64,000 nucleotides of DNA from assembly GCA_001972305.1 (NCBI GenBank), contig BDDD01001378.1:200561-264560 (forward strand), given 5' to 3'. The position numbers and the translations under genes were made by a program. Under the pieces are notes generated by a model. That model was not told the origin of the DNA, did not search any database, and saw nothing but the letters and a program-made list of their open reading frames with translations. Below are positions 20,691-33,900 of this stretch, piece by piece; position 1 is the stretch's first letter, and each line of letters starts with the position of its first letter. This DNA comes from Cephalotus follicularis (Eukaryota; Streptophyta; Magnoliopsida; Oxalidales; Cephalotaceae).

Positions 20691-23600
20691 ATGAACAGAG
20701 ATGATGCCCTTATAGCTCCAGATGTGGTAATAGGTAAGACTGTTATATTTGGCAGAGATGCCATCGTTTTATTTGATACGAGAGCCACGTTTTTCTTTAT
20801 TGCTCATGCATTATGCATTCATTCTAGTAAAGAGTTGAGTCCGTTGGAGGGAGATGTAGTAGTCTCGGTTCCCTCGGGACAGACCTATCGGGTAGGTCGG
20901 GTATTCAAGGATTGTGATATTTCCATTGGGGAACAAAATTTTTCAGTCGACCTTATTCCCTTTCCCATTGAGGATTTTGACGCCATCTTGGGTATGGATT
21001 GGCTAACGGCTCACCGAGCAGTGGTAGATTGTTCGCGGAGAATTGTTTCTTTGCCTATGGCCGACGGATCAAGCATGGAGTTAGCTTGTGAGCAACGTCT
21101 GGTACCGTTTAAGGTGATCTTGGCTATGTGCGCAAGTAAGCTTTTGTGCAAAGGGGGACACGAATCTTTAGTTCATGTGATAGACACTAGGATGTCTGAG
21201 CCAAAGTTGGAGAACATACCTGTGGTTTGTGAGTTCTCGGATGTTTTTCCCGAGGAGTTGCCAAGTCTTCCACCAGAGAGAGAGAGACGGAATTCTTGAT
21301 CGAATTGAATCCTGGTACTTCTTTGATATCCCTTACTCTTTACCATCTTGCACCAGTAGAGTTGAAGGAGTTGAAGGCGTAGTTAGAGGATCTATTGGAT
21401 AAAGGATTCATTAGACCCAGTAGTTCTCCTTGGGGTGCTCCAGTGTTGTTCGTGAAGAAGAAGGATGGTGCCTTACATTTGTGCATTGATTACATGCCGC
21501 TTAACAAGGTAACTGTGCGTAACAAGTATCCGTTGCCACGGATTGATGACTTGTTTGATCAGTTACGAGGAGCTTGCGTATTTTCAAAGATTGATCTTAG
21601 GTCGGGATACCATCAGTTGAGGATTAAAGAACAGGATATTACGAAGACGGCTTTTAGATCTTGATACGGCCATTTTGTGTTCTCAGTCATGCCATTTGGT
21701 CTGACTAATGTGCCAACAGCTTTCAAGGATTTGATGAATCGGGTGTTCCAGCCTTTTCTTGACACCTTTGTGGTGGTGTTCATTGATGATGTTATGGTGT
21801 ATTGCTGGAGTATGGCCGAGCATGGAGAACACTTGAGGATTGTGTTACAATCTCTAAGGAACCATAAGTTGTATGCCAAGCTCAGTAAGTGTGAGTTTTG
21901 GTTGGACAAAGTATTGTTCTTGGGTCATGTGATCTCGGGTGAAGGGATCGAGGTCGACCCGATAAAGGTTGAATCTGTTTTAGCTTGGGAACGACCCAAA
22001 AGCTTGTCTGAGGTGCGCAATTTTCTTGGTCTGGCCTGCTATTATCGAAGATTTATTGAAGGGTGTTCCTTGATAGCAACTCCTCTGTCATGGTTGACGA
22101 GGAATGAAAAGAAGTTCGTTTGGTCGGAAGTTTGTGAGAAAAGCTTCCGAGAGCTGAAGGATAAGTTAACATCACCCCCCGTGTTGACTCTTCCTTCTCC
22201 CGACATTGGTTTTGTGATTTTTAGTGATGCCTCTAAACAAGGTCTGGGTTCCGTGCTGATGCAACAAGGGAAAGTGATAGCATATGTGTTAAGGCAGTTG
22301 AAGTAGCACGAGCTAAACTACCCTACCCATGATTTGGAGTTAGCTGCAGTGGTCTTTGCTTTGAAGATATGGCACCACTACTTGTATGGAGAGGTTTGCA
22401 AGATGTTTACAGACCACCAGATCTTGAAGTACTTGTATTCTCAGTAGCACCTTAACATGAGGCAGAGGAGATGGATTGAGCTTATCAAGGATTATGATTG
22501 TACAATTACCTATCACCCAGGTATGGCCAATGTTGTGGCGGATGCTCTGAGCAGGAATTCCTCTGTTTCCTTAGCTCTTATTCGTTTGGTCTATCTGTCG
22601 TTGTTGGAGCAGTTAAGAGCTTTAGATGCGGTATTGTTAGCCGAGGACAATGGTGCAATGCTAGCTTCTCTGCAAGCGGGGTCTGTGTTTGTAGACCAGA
22701 TCCAAGAAGCGCAAGAGAAGGATTGGAGATTGGTGAAGCTCATGAAGCAAGTCAGAGAAGATGCTCGGACAGATTTCTACATTAGAGAGGACGGTCCTCT
22801 GATGTTTGGACAGAGGATATATGTGCGGCATGCAGAGGAAATCAAAAAGGGAATTTTGGAGGAAGCACATTGCTCTGCATGGTCGATGCATCTTGGAGGT
22901 ACCAAGATGTATCACCACCTAGATAGTTCTATTGGTGGCGAGGCATGAAGAGGGAGATTGCCAAGTATGTAGCAAGATGCTTAACGTGCCAGCAGGTGAA
23001 GGCTAAACGTCAGAGACCCTCGGGTCTTCTCCAATCGCCTCCTATTCCCGAATGGAAGTGGGACCACATATCTATGGACTTCATTTCCGGTTTTCCCCTA
23101 ACGCAGAGAAAGCACAATGCAATATGGGTCATAGTGGATCAACTGACCAAGTCGGCTCACTTTTTACTGATAAGGATGGTGTACAGCTTGGATAGGTTAG
23201 CATAGTTATTGTAGATGAGATCATCAGGTTGTATGGAGTTCCCAACAGTATTGTATCTGACAGATATTCGAGGTTCACTTCAAGATTTTGGAATAGCTTG
23301 CAGAGAGCGTTGGGTACGGAGTTGCAACTCAGTACAGTGTATCATCCTCAGACCGATGGGCAGTTTGAGCGTGCTATCCTGATTCTAGAAGACATGTTGA
23401 GAGCCTGTGTGTTGGATTTCAAAGGTAGTTGGGATGATCGCCTAACCTTGATCAAGTTTGAATACAACAAAAGCTACCAAGCAAGCATTGGCATGGCACC
23501 GTATGAAGCTCTGTATGGCAGACGTTGCAGGACTCCTTTATGATGGAACAAGGTAGGGGAACGAAGATTGTTGGCTCTCGAGCTACTTCAAGACATGTCC

Positions 23601-24134
23601 GAGAAGATCAAGATCGTCCGAGAAAGGTTGCGAGCAGCGCAAAGTAGAAAGAAGAGTTATGTAGACAAGCGACAAAAGGATTTAGAATTCTTAGTGGGTC
23701 ATAAGGTTTTCCTTTGAGTATCACCATACACTAGAGTTATTCATTTTTGCAAGCGCGGCAAGCTGTGTCCACGCTATATTGGTCCGTTTGAGATCTTGAA
23801 AAGGATTGGACCAGTTGCTTATCGCCTGACATTACCTTCCGAGATCGCCCGGATTCACAATGTCTTCCATGTATCAATGTTGAGGAAGTATATCGCTGGC
23901 CCTTCTCATGTTTTGGATTCACCGATCGAGTTCTCTTGTGAAGAATTATGAGTGTTAGCTTACAAAGAACTTCCAGTGAAGATTTTGGATCGTCGGGAGC
24001 AGATGCTGAGGAGTAAGACCATTCCGTTGGTGAAGGTCTTATGGAGGAACCATGTGACAGAGGAAGCTACTTGGGCGCGCGAGGAAGAGATGCATAGGAG
24101 ATATCCCGACTTCTTTCTCGGATCAGCGCTTTGA
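20691..24134 (+). pseudogene. pol: G1 pol region (PR, RT, RH, IN, chromodomain)
   Basis: Protease region at about 20700-21100, including DAILGMDWLTAHRA. Reverse transcriptase at about 21390-21900, with [31 protein letters not shown] and an FIDD catalytic box. RNase H at about 22130-22560, starting near [10 protein letters not shown] and including [13 protein letters not shown]. Integrase at about 22860-23550, with a zinc region ([11 protein letters not shown]) and catalytic core ([22 protein letters not shown]). A C-terminal chromodomain at about 23955-24120 (PLVKVLWRNHVTEEATW) marks it as a chromovirus, closest to Tekay/Del. A fossil with multiple breaks. Confidence 0.85.
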
Positions 24135-24154
24135 TTTTGAGGACAAAATCTCCA

Positions 24155-24167
24155 AAGCAAGGGAGAT
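24155..24167 (+). other. G1 polypurine tract
   Basis: AAGCAAGGGAGAT lies immediately before the TGTAATGGC start of the 3' LTR, where plus-strand DNA synthesis is primed. Confidence 0.75.
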
Positions 24168-26431
24168 TGTAATGGCCCGTGCCCATTAAGTGGACAATTA
24201 TGTGTTTGGGTCTTAAGGAATTTTCTTTTATGAGGTGTTAATTATGGGCTTATGTGAGCAAGGCCCAAAAGATAGTAATGTCCTTGACGGTTTTAGGACT
24301 TTGTGCTTCCCTTTGCTTGAGGCGCATTGATGAGGCGGCCAGAATTTTGTGTGCTGATATGAGTTTGGGCAGGTGAGAAGTGATCATTTGCTGTTTGGCT
24401 TTTTTTTAGGTGAGCTTTGTTTGAGAGCTCTTGCAATCTTCTTCTTCCATTGTTGTTAGAGCTTTTCTTCGCCAAGTTTGAGTTCAGTAAGGTGAGTTCT
24501 TCTTCTCTCCGTCTGGTTTATCCGTGCTTTGTGCTAAATGTTCTTTAACGGATTTGAGGCTGAGTGGAAAAGGTTTGACGGTCGTTTTAGGTTGTTCCAT
24601 GCATGTAGGCTTCATGCATGTTGCGCTCGGTTTGAGTCCGAGCAGTAGGTTCTTAGTTTCCTTGTGTGTTGCTCTTGTAGGCGAGGATTCAGAGGTTGAT
24701 CTAGAGCTATAAGGAAGCTTGTATGGAGCATCGTGGTTAACTGGTAAGTGGGACATTTCTTTCTTGTAAACTGTTTTGAGAGTCCTTATTTGATGCCTTG
24801 TTTCCATGGTGTCCTATATGGGATTTGCCTTCCCGTTGTGTTCTTGTTGACATATTGTTGATATATAAGTCTGAGCATGCATGCTTGATGTTCTGGGTTG
24901 ATTTGTCCCCTTGTATATATTGTATATGTCATGATTTCTTGATACCATGTGTTGCTTTTGATATTCTGTTACTGGATACTGGATGAGCTTTGATGTATAA
25001 GATCCATCTGGGTGAGGATGAGCAGACGTTTGATCCCGACTCTGCCTAGCAGCTTCATTGTCTATATTGTGTTGTTAAGTGTGACTACCCCCAGCTTCTG
25101 ATACCTGGATCTGCATATTTCCGTTGGTCTAGGACGATATGTGATGTGAGTGCAGTGAATGGATCCATAAGCTCTTTCCAACAGAGCTTATGGATTGCTC
25201 TTCTATGGGATTGCCGACGAGGGATGGTTTGTGTGGTGATTCGCCGACCATTCGATCGAGGTTCTCATACACGATTGCCGACGAGGGTGGAGCAGGGAGG
25301 TGATACGCTGGCCCCTCGATCGATGCTCATGATCTGTTATGTCTCTTAGGGGGAGGTTCGAACTTAATCAGTTGAGAACCTCTGATGGAGACCCAGAGAT
25401 GTGGCGTCTATACCGATATACAAGAGGGATGGTGCACTTCTCGTAGCCAATGATTTTATCTCCAAGCCTGAAAGGTTGTGTTGAGATTATTGCCGAGGTG
25501 GTTCCGGCAGAGCAGATGAATTGACATGGCCGAGGTGGTTTCGACAGAGATGGTTGATTAGTTATGAGCAGGTACTAGTATTCCTCTGATCTATATGATT
25601 CTTAGAGTCCAAGACCCCAGTTGTTGTGGTCCTCTGAGTTATTGATTTCTTGGCACCCTTCTTTCCTTTTATATTTCCTTGCTATATGTATATGACTTGA
25701 TGCCTATGTTAGGGGATTTGTTTCTTTGACTACGTCTTTTGGCTTCTCTGGTTTTAATTGCTCTGATATACCAATCCTTTGCATATTAGGTCATTGTTGG
25801 CCTAGTTTGGCATAGCCTGGTATGTTTTTCTGTGCGTCCTTTGATTGTAGATGCCTAAGGAATGCTTTGTTCTCACTCACTAGTCATTTTGACTAACCCC
25901 CTCACAGTTTTTGTTGTGCCGTGGTTGTTTTCAGGCTCCTAGGATCGACCTGACTAAGGCTTTCTTTTGTAAGAGTAGATCATGGCACACGCACCTTCTC
26001 TGGCACGTCAGCCAGTTATACCTTCTTGCATTGGGGCATATTTTGGGACATTTTGTAATCTCTATATATTTAAATCATGTATCATTATTGGAGATATTAT
26101 GTATGAATTTCTCCTTGAAAGAGTTTCAAAATATCTTTGATGTTTATTATGTTGCATGGTTTCTCGGCGAGAGATTTGTTTTTTGATATATATATATATA
26201 TATAATCTTGTTATAAGTGATAGGAGCTCTTAGTGCCGAGCAGCCAAGGACGAGGAGAAGGTCCAGATCTTCTCATCAGAGGTCAGACCACATGATTGTT
26301 GTGAGACCGTGATAGTAGACCTTCTGGAGGCATAGGTCACACCACGGGTAGTCAGACCTGACCTCTAGGTTTATGGAAATGGAGGTATAGACCGTTGTCC
26401 CTCGTTAGTCCTCCGGCTTGATGAGCATAAG
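24168..26431 (+). repeat. G1 3' LTR, left piece
   Basis: TGTAATGGCCCG onward follows the 5' LTR to ATGAGCATAAG, where E2 begins. The rest of the LTR is at 35589-35847. Confidence 0.85.
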
Positions 26432-26669
26432 TGACACGCCCCGACACAGCCCGCTGGGATCCGCTGTGTCCACTACGAGGCCAAGCCTCCTATCAAAGAC
26501 TCACATAGTAGGTTTAGCAGATCAGAGTTTCAGAAATACATTTTTAAGCAAAGAATTTCTTCAAAATATAAAGAAAAACAAAAAAGTTTCTTGAAAAACT
26601 TGAAAATAATTATAACTCTTAAATTTTTACGAAAATCGGGGATGTAGAGTAAAGAAAAACGCAGTTTAT

Positions 26670-26870
26670 AAAATGGGCTTAACCCTCAGCAACCACACTC
26701 CCGAAAGAGGAAATCAGCAGATATAAATGGGCTCAGCCCTCAGAAAACTATAAATGGGTTCAGTCCTCAGAATACCACAAGTTAAAACATAAAACAAGTA
26801 TGGGTTGGGCTCCGCCTCAACCATATTATCAAAACTTAAAACATGAATAGGGCTCACCCCTTCTAAACAA
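26670..26870. repeat. GGGCTNAGCCC dyad repeats in E2 LTR
   Basis: Units of the form ATAAATGGGCTCAGCCCTCAG recur at about 26672, 26729 and 26757 with variations. Copies also occur in the right LTR (about 31213, 33032, 33062) and in E4 (about 47064). The core is a short perfect dyad around one central base. Confidence 0.7.
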
Positions 26871-29036
26871 AACCATAAAACATTTATCTAAAAACATAAG
26901 TAATGCAGAAATTTAAATGTTAATGTCGTGCATGATATGCATGTGTTGACTCTGGTAGGCATGCCTTTGTGGTCTCACCTCAGCAGACTAACTGACTCCA
27001 GCTGACAAAACTCAGCAGACAAACCTGTCAGAACTAAAAACAAAAACAGAGGAGGGGGTTACTCCACAGGACTAGTGAGATAGAACAAAATACTCAACAG
27101 AGTTTTGCTCGTATATAAATATCTTTGCAGAAAGATATAAAAAAAAGTGTAAAAACAACTGAAACAGAATTAGGAAACAGAATAAAAATACAGGATCTGA
27201 TTTATAAAACATATATAAAACAACTTAAACAGAAAATATATTCAAAACCGATTTATAAAACCAATGTTTCCAGAAATCAGCAGAAAACCAGATCATTTCT
27301 TTCAATCAGATTCAAAATTTCATATATATGTAATAATGGACATTGGTTAAACAGATAAAAAATATAGAGATGCAATGGGTCTACTAGGTAAGGTTGACGC
27401 CTGGGCCCCGTTGGGCCGAACGTCCATTAGAAAAAATGGCAAGACACCGTCGTGTCAAAGCATCAGCAGAAGTGTCATACACATGTAGACAAAGCCTCTC
27501 ATGGGCATCATATATGTAACCAATACAATACTCAGATCACCATGCATCTAAGTACATTTAACAGATTTCAAAATTACAGAATTAGCCATTACTTCAAAAC
27601 ATATTTAAAACAGATTTCGACGGATACCGAAATCATTAACGTATCAAAATAGACTTAAAACAGATTTCAAACAGATACAGAAATTGTTTTTCCTTCAAGT
27701 ACAGATATAACTGAAAATATCGTCATAGTATGACTATAATCATGCAAGCATTTGAAAACATTAAAGGAAAGTTTTAGACATTAAAACTTAAACTTCTTTC
27801 AGAAACAGAGTAAATCAAAATTCATTTAGATACGGAAATAAATAAGTGAAACCGTTCAAACATTCAAACCATTGAAAGTATTTCAGAGTAAAAGGGTTAA
27901 AGAAAACCGTTCCACTAAAAGAGTAGACTAGCAAATCCGTCGACTGGTCGCCTCCATGGCCGACCTCAAAAGCAGGATCCTTTGCTAACAGACAAACAAA
28001 TAGACAGACATATACATATCAGACCAAACTCGACAATTAAACAGAACTCAAGCAAGTACTAAGACGCGAAAAGCTTTATGCAATGAAATGCGTGCAAATG
28101 TTAGAAAACTATAACGATCTATACAGTCAATGAAATGCGTGCAGATGTCAGAAAACTATAATGACCTATACGGTCAACAACAGCAGAAGTCTAATAGTTA
28201 AAAACATCGTTTAAACCATTAATTAAACATTCTTTCGAAATCATTAAAGTAAGTCCAAGTGGTTGTCCAAGTTATCCAAATTCGAATTGATTATACAATT
28301 CAAGCTTATATATATAACAAAAACAGATACAGAAATACATAATTCAATAGAAAACAGATTAATGGAACAGAGTTCAAAGTTTATCGAAAGCAGACAGAAC
28401 GGAGCACGGAGTCAGAATCGTGGAGCCGAACCGAAACGGATCACGCCTACGCGGAAAACGAAGTCGAAAAGCTGTCAGAAACTGGCCTCTGGAGTATACC
28501 GGCACGTGGGCCCACCCGCCGTCCGTTGGCTGGCGCGTGTTAGCCACGCGCGGCGGTTGGACAACTCCAAAGTTAGATTTGCCGCGCCGGAGGACGAGGA
28601 TCACGGATCTAGGGCGCGTTAATCACAGGTCGCCGCATTTGGCCCGAATGGGCCCATTGACTGCGGCTGCCTTCGCCGCCGATCTGCGCTGTCAGCGTCG
28701 TCACGGGTGAAGGCTGGTCGCGTTCAAACCGCCGCGATGACAGGATGCCGGATCTGGGCTCGACTTGATGTGACGGTCACCGGAGACGGAGAAATGACGC
28801 AAAACAGAGGCGGGGAGAGAGAAACGGTCACTTGGCGCGCACGGCGCGGTTACCGCCACGGGGGTGGGGTGAGGGGTGCTCGGGAGGCCGAGGCGGTCTC
28901 GTCGGTGCCTTTACCGGAGTCGTATCAGCAGTAACGTCGGCTGCAGGAGCAGAGAGAGAGAGTGTGTGTGGGAGAGAGGATAGAGAAACCGGGGAGAAAG
29001 AGAGAGAAAAGCCAAAATGAGAATTTTTGCATTTTT

Positions 29037-29044
29037 CCCTTATA
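29037..29044 (-). promoter_or_regulatory. TATA-like box of E2 left LTR
   Basis: TATAAGGG on the minus strand. The same box is conserved in the right LTR at 35271-35278, and both are followed by a CT-rich leader. Confidence 0.55.
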
Positions 29045-29353
29045 TTCAACGAAAACGGACCGGGTTTTGTCCAAAATTTAACCGATGCGGACATAAATTG
29101 GATGTTTAGGACATACCAGTTGGCTTATTTTTTTGAATTTAACAGTCATTTCAGTAAAACATCATTTAATTTAAAGCAAAGAAAAGTAATTTGTTATGCA
29201 GAAAAATCATCAGAAAGAAATCGCACTAGCAAAAATTTGTTAATGCCGTGATGCATATGTCATGAATGCCAGAAAAGCAGACTAACAGCTAGACAGACAG
29301 ACAGAAAGCCACGTGGGCTCACAGACAAAGACTACTGGGACACGGATGTCACA

Positions 29354-30946
29354 AACATATCCCCCTTAACAGAATTTTGTTCCCGAAATTCCCAGAACTC
29401 CAAAGGCTGAAAAGAGTTGAGCACTTGTCTCATAAGATAAACGGAAAAGATAGAACTCATTACCACTTTCCAACAATACATAAATCAGATCACCCAAGAC
29501 TTTCGATTATCATTTTTACTCTTATCAGAACCTTTCAACACATCCCAATCATATTTTTACACCAGAACCTGAAAAGTTTTTCTCCAAGCATGATTCACAA
29601 GGTATCTTGACTCGCAAGATTTTATCAATTAGAAACCTCAAATTCATTCACTAATCATATCGTGCCAAAACTTTAAGTAATGAATATAGATACATAACAG
29701 ACATCTGATCAGAATTTACACTACAATCCTCAACATCACAGGATTTATATACAGAGATTGCTGAAACCTATAACTTGCTCTCATCAAGAGAATCATGTCA
29801 TTATTCATAACATATCACTAGAACTCATAGCATTTCCACCATCTAGGAACTTCAATTTAATATAAAAATTCAACCATACTAGAACTTTAAACAGATACTA
29901 AGGATCTTTAACACTTACCAAATCAGCAGAACTCATACTGTAATCATTTGTATCACATAAGCATATTAAGAACCTTACTAACATATTACCACTTTACAGA
30001 TCCTCATTTCCTATCATCAAGTCTCCTATATAACTCGTAGTGGTTAAGACTAAAGTCCTCAAAAAAAAAAAACTCAAGTCTGATCAGATCATTTAAGGAA
30101 ACATTTACTTAACTCAAAACAAATCAGAAGATTATGTAAATAACGTATCCTTACATACCTCAAAACCACAATATAGATTTTCTCTACATACACTTATTCA
30201 CACTTACTCATTTCATACCCTAGTCATGAAATGAATCATCAAGCAGAATATTGAATCCAGAACTTGAATTCAACCTTATTCAAATAACCATACTCATTAG
30301 TTCAAGAAACGTTTGTCAACGAACTCCACATTAGATCTCCTCATACTACAGCTTCACCAAAGGTACACAGTCATTAAACTTTCTAGAGGGATGGATAAAT
30401 CACATCAACTACTTGACATCACTACACAACATAGCATCATATTCATTAGAATCTATTGACTCCCAAACATATCCCCCTTAACAGGGAACTCCATCAGACA
30501 GAATATCAGACACCAATCACAACCTCATGAGAGACTTAATCACAATTTCACAAAACAGATAACATACTGAAACTCGAACCTTAAAATTTCAGAATTAAAA
30601 AATTCTATCTCTATAACCTCAGGTATAACCAACCAATAACTTCAGCAACAGAATCAGACCTTCAAAACATCATCAGACATTTCAGATCTATCATATCAGA
30701 ATATGGGAAATAAGGGTGTGACACCCTAGCAACAAACTCTGTTCCGACAGAGAAATCCCAAACAAAAATCTTAGACCTCAGAACATTTGGGTCGAGCCCA
30801 AACTCAAATTCTATCACAAGATGATTTCTCGACCACAAGGCATGCTACCCACACTTATACCAGAATTCAGAAATGAATGCCTACCAGAATGCATGATGTG
30901 CAGATGAGTCTAGAGAATCTGAAAACCAAAACATCTGATACCAAAC
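29354..30946 (-). other. E2 non-coding interior
   Basis: About 1.6 kb, AT-rich, with no retroelement protein domain in any frame that I could see. A polypurine tract (minus-strand CTGTTAAGGGGGATATGTT) abuts the left LTR at 29354-29372. The same block recurs inside the interior at about 30465-30484. Confidence 0.7.
30933..30943 (-). other. E2 primer-binding site
   Basis: TGGTATCAGAT on the minus strand matches the 3' end of initiator tRNA-Met and lies three bases inside the right LTR boundary. Confidence 0.8.
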
Positions 30947-33900
30947 TGACATGCCCGGACCCAGCACGCTGGGATCCGCCGTGTCAGCTACGAGGCCAAG
31001 CCTCTCATCAGAGACTCACCTAGTAGGTTCAACAAATTAGAGTTTCAGAAATACATTTTTAAGCAGAAAATTTCTTCAAAATATAAAGAAAAATAGAAAA
31101 GTTTCTTGAAAAACTTGAAAATAATTCTAACTCTTAAATTTTTACGAAAATCAGGCATGTAGTATTTGTTTATCGAACTATGCCCCCTGTAAAGAAAAAC
31201 AAATTTTATAAAATGGGCTTAGCCCTCAGCAACCACATGTTGGAACCTTATGGCGATTTAGGCAATAAAATATCTATATGCATAAATCCCTAAAACATAT
31301 ATTTTGTTATCATCTCATGAATATCAAGTCATATAGTTCGTTTTCCAGGATCTCTTGAGCATACATATATAGTTAGATATAAATCAATATGGGGGAGCAG
31401 ACAGAATTACTCACATGAATGGAGCGGCTCATTCCTTCTTCCTATGTGTCTTTTTGCTTCCAAAAGCGCAACTACTTGTTGAACATATTAAACGGTTCTA
31501 GCTTCCAAGTATAGAAAGCCTCCAAGGTATCCACACCAAGCTTCAATCTCCAACAAGTAAAGCTTCACAAGCTATCAACACTTGATTGTATGAGAGAGAG
31601 AGAAAGAGAGAGGCGACTAGGGTTTTGCAAAAATAGAGTAAAAGTTTTGTTTGTAAATAGGGAGATGTGTTTATATATTAGCTGCTTGACTAATCATGTT
31701 TAAACACAATCTCCTATTAAGCCACCCCTTTATCTTAAAAGAAATTATTTTCTTTTAAATTTCTTTCTTTAATATAATTAATCTCATTAATTATATTTAT
31801 ATATTTAATCTCATTAAATATATTAGGAAATAACATCCCAATTATTTTTCTCTTATCACGTGTTGGAAATATCTGCCCGTATTGTGTGTGACCCTATAGG
31901 TTCACTATTACGCTGGCCGTAGGATTAATATTGTGAGGCTCACAATTATAAAATTAAATATTTATTATCACATAAAAAATATTCTCTTGAACATACCGAA
32001 TTAAAGCTCTTTTAATTCTTTTCTTGCAAGATTAATTTATCAATTCAATCTCAGGCATCCTACTGGTCGACATCGACATCTAGCAATGCATAACGACCCC
32101 CAGGTAATATGAATAATTTGCGAACCACTTTTTACAGGTACATGCACGTATAGTCCCTCTATTGACAATGCTCTAATTAAATCTAGGGTATGGATTATGT
32201 CAGACCCCAATAATTTAATCTTTAGCCTCGTGACTATCTTTCATTAGCCTAAATAATATTAGAGGTGCCCCTGTAATATTCAACCAATGATATCAAACTC
32301 TTGATGTCGTGGCTAGCCTGGCCAGGTGTTTAATCGCTAACGAAAATCATCATGAGCATAATCTTCTTTTACTAGAAGCAATGGATTTATTGTTGCCAGT
32401 TCACATGCCTCCATACATAAGCGTACTATGTCCAACTAATGCCTGTATACACTTCATAGAATATGTATTTAAACATCATCAAAACACAGCACCCTATGCA
32501 CAAGACATCCAGTGACGGCTCATGTCCAAGGACCACATGCACTACTGTAAAACTAGAATTTTGTCTGACATGTAAGTAAAACTCCATACAGATACTCTAT
32601 CAACAGTCACCTTCAGTGAACTCATTAAATGAGCACCCACGTAGTTGTCATAGCATCGTCCGTGTGAGTGAGTGTGAGATCAATCACTCTCTGCTTACCG
32701 ATCTGACAGTATGTGCTAGTCTATCTGGATTGATCATACCCTGAGTGTTAATCCTATGAACAGGATAATTGGAAATAAAGTATATCGAGACTCCAACTCT
32801 CACATCACGATCTCATCGTGAATTTGGTTCTCTAACTTTATTCCATGACATTCATTTACAATTAATTAAACATGTATTAATGAAACGAACTGATAGCCAT
32901 TAATAAAACATAAACATCTTTATTGAATTTATAAATCATTTATACAAGATAAAACAAATACAAGCTAGACACTGGCTCGCAGCACTCATCTCTAACACCA
33001 CACTCCCGAAGGAGGAAATCAGAAGATATAAATGGGCTTAGCCCTCTGAAAACTATAAATGGGCTCAGCCCTTCTAAACAAAACAATAAAAGATTTACCT
33101 AAAAACACAAGTAATGCAGAAATTTAAATGTTAAGGTCATGCATGATATGCAAGTGTTAACTCTGGTAGGCATGCCCTTGTGGTCTCACCTCAGTAGACT
33201 GACTGACTCCAGCTGACAGAACTCAGCAGACTAACCTGTCAGAACTAAAAACAAAAACAGATGAGGGGGTTAGTCTATAGGACTAGTGAGATGGAACAAA
33301 AGACTCAGCAGAGTTTTGCTCGCATATAAATATCTTTGCAGAAAGATATAACAAAAGTGTAAAAACAACTGAAATAGAATTAGGAAACAGAATAAAAATA
33401 CAGGATCTGATTTACAAAACAGATATAACACAACTTAAACTGAAAATAAATTCAAAACCGATTTATAAAACCAATGTTTCCAGAAATCAGCAGAAAATCA
33501 GATAATTTCTTTCAATCAGATTCAAATCATCAGAATTTCATATATATATATATATATATAATAATGAACAGAGGTTAAACAGATAGAATATATAAAGATG
33601 CAATGGGACTACTAGATAAGGTTGACACCTGGGCCCCGTCGGGCCGAACGTCCAGCAGAAAAAGTGGCAATGACACCGTAGTGTCAAAGCATCAGCAAAA
33701 GTGTCATACACGTGTAGACAAAGCCTCTTAGGTCATCAGATATGTAACCAATACAATACCGAGATCACCATGCAACTAAACATATTTAACAGATTTCAAA
33801 AGTATAGAATTCACCATTACTTCAAAACATATTCAAACATATTTAAAACAGATTCAGACTGATACAGAAATCATTAATGTATCAAAATAGACTTAAAAAA

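Larger units (their letters stand above)
26432..29353 (-). repeat. E2 left LTR (3' LTR of the minus-strand element)
   Basis: TGACACGCC at the left and GATGTCACA at the right, 2922 bp. On the minus strand it starts TGTGACATCC, has TATAAGGG at 29037-29044, then a CT-rich and GC-rich leader-like segment (about 29010-28370). Toward its end it repeats GGGCTNAGCCC dyads (about 26670-26780). Confidence 0.85.

Noticed and set aside
28374-29094. Several overlapping frames in the GC-rich part of the E2 LTR
   Set aside because: High GC leaves few stops on either strand; the frames overlap on both strands, are not alike in the second LTR, and show no domain.
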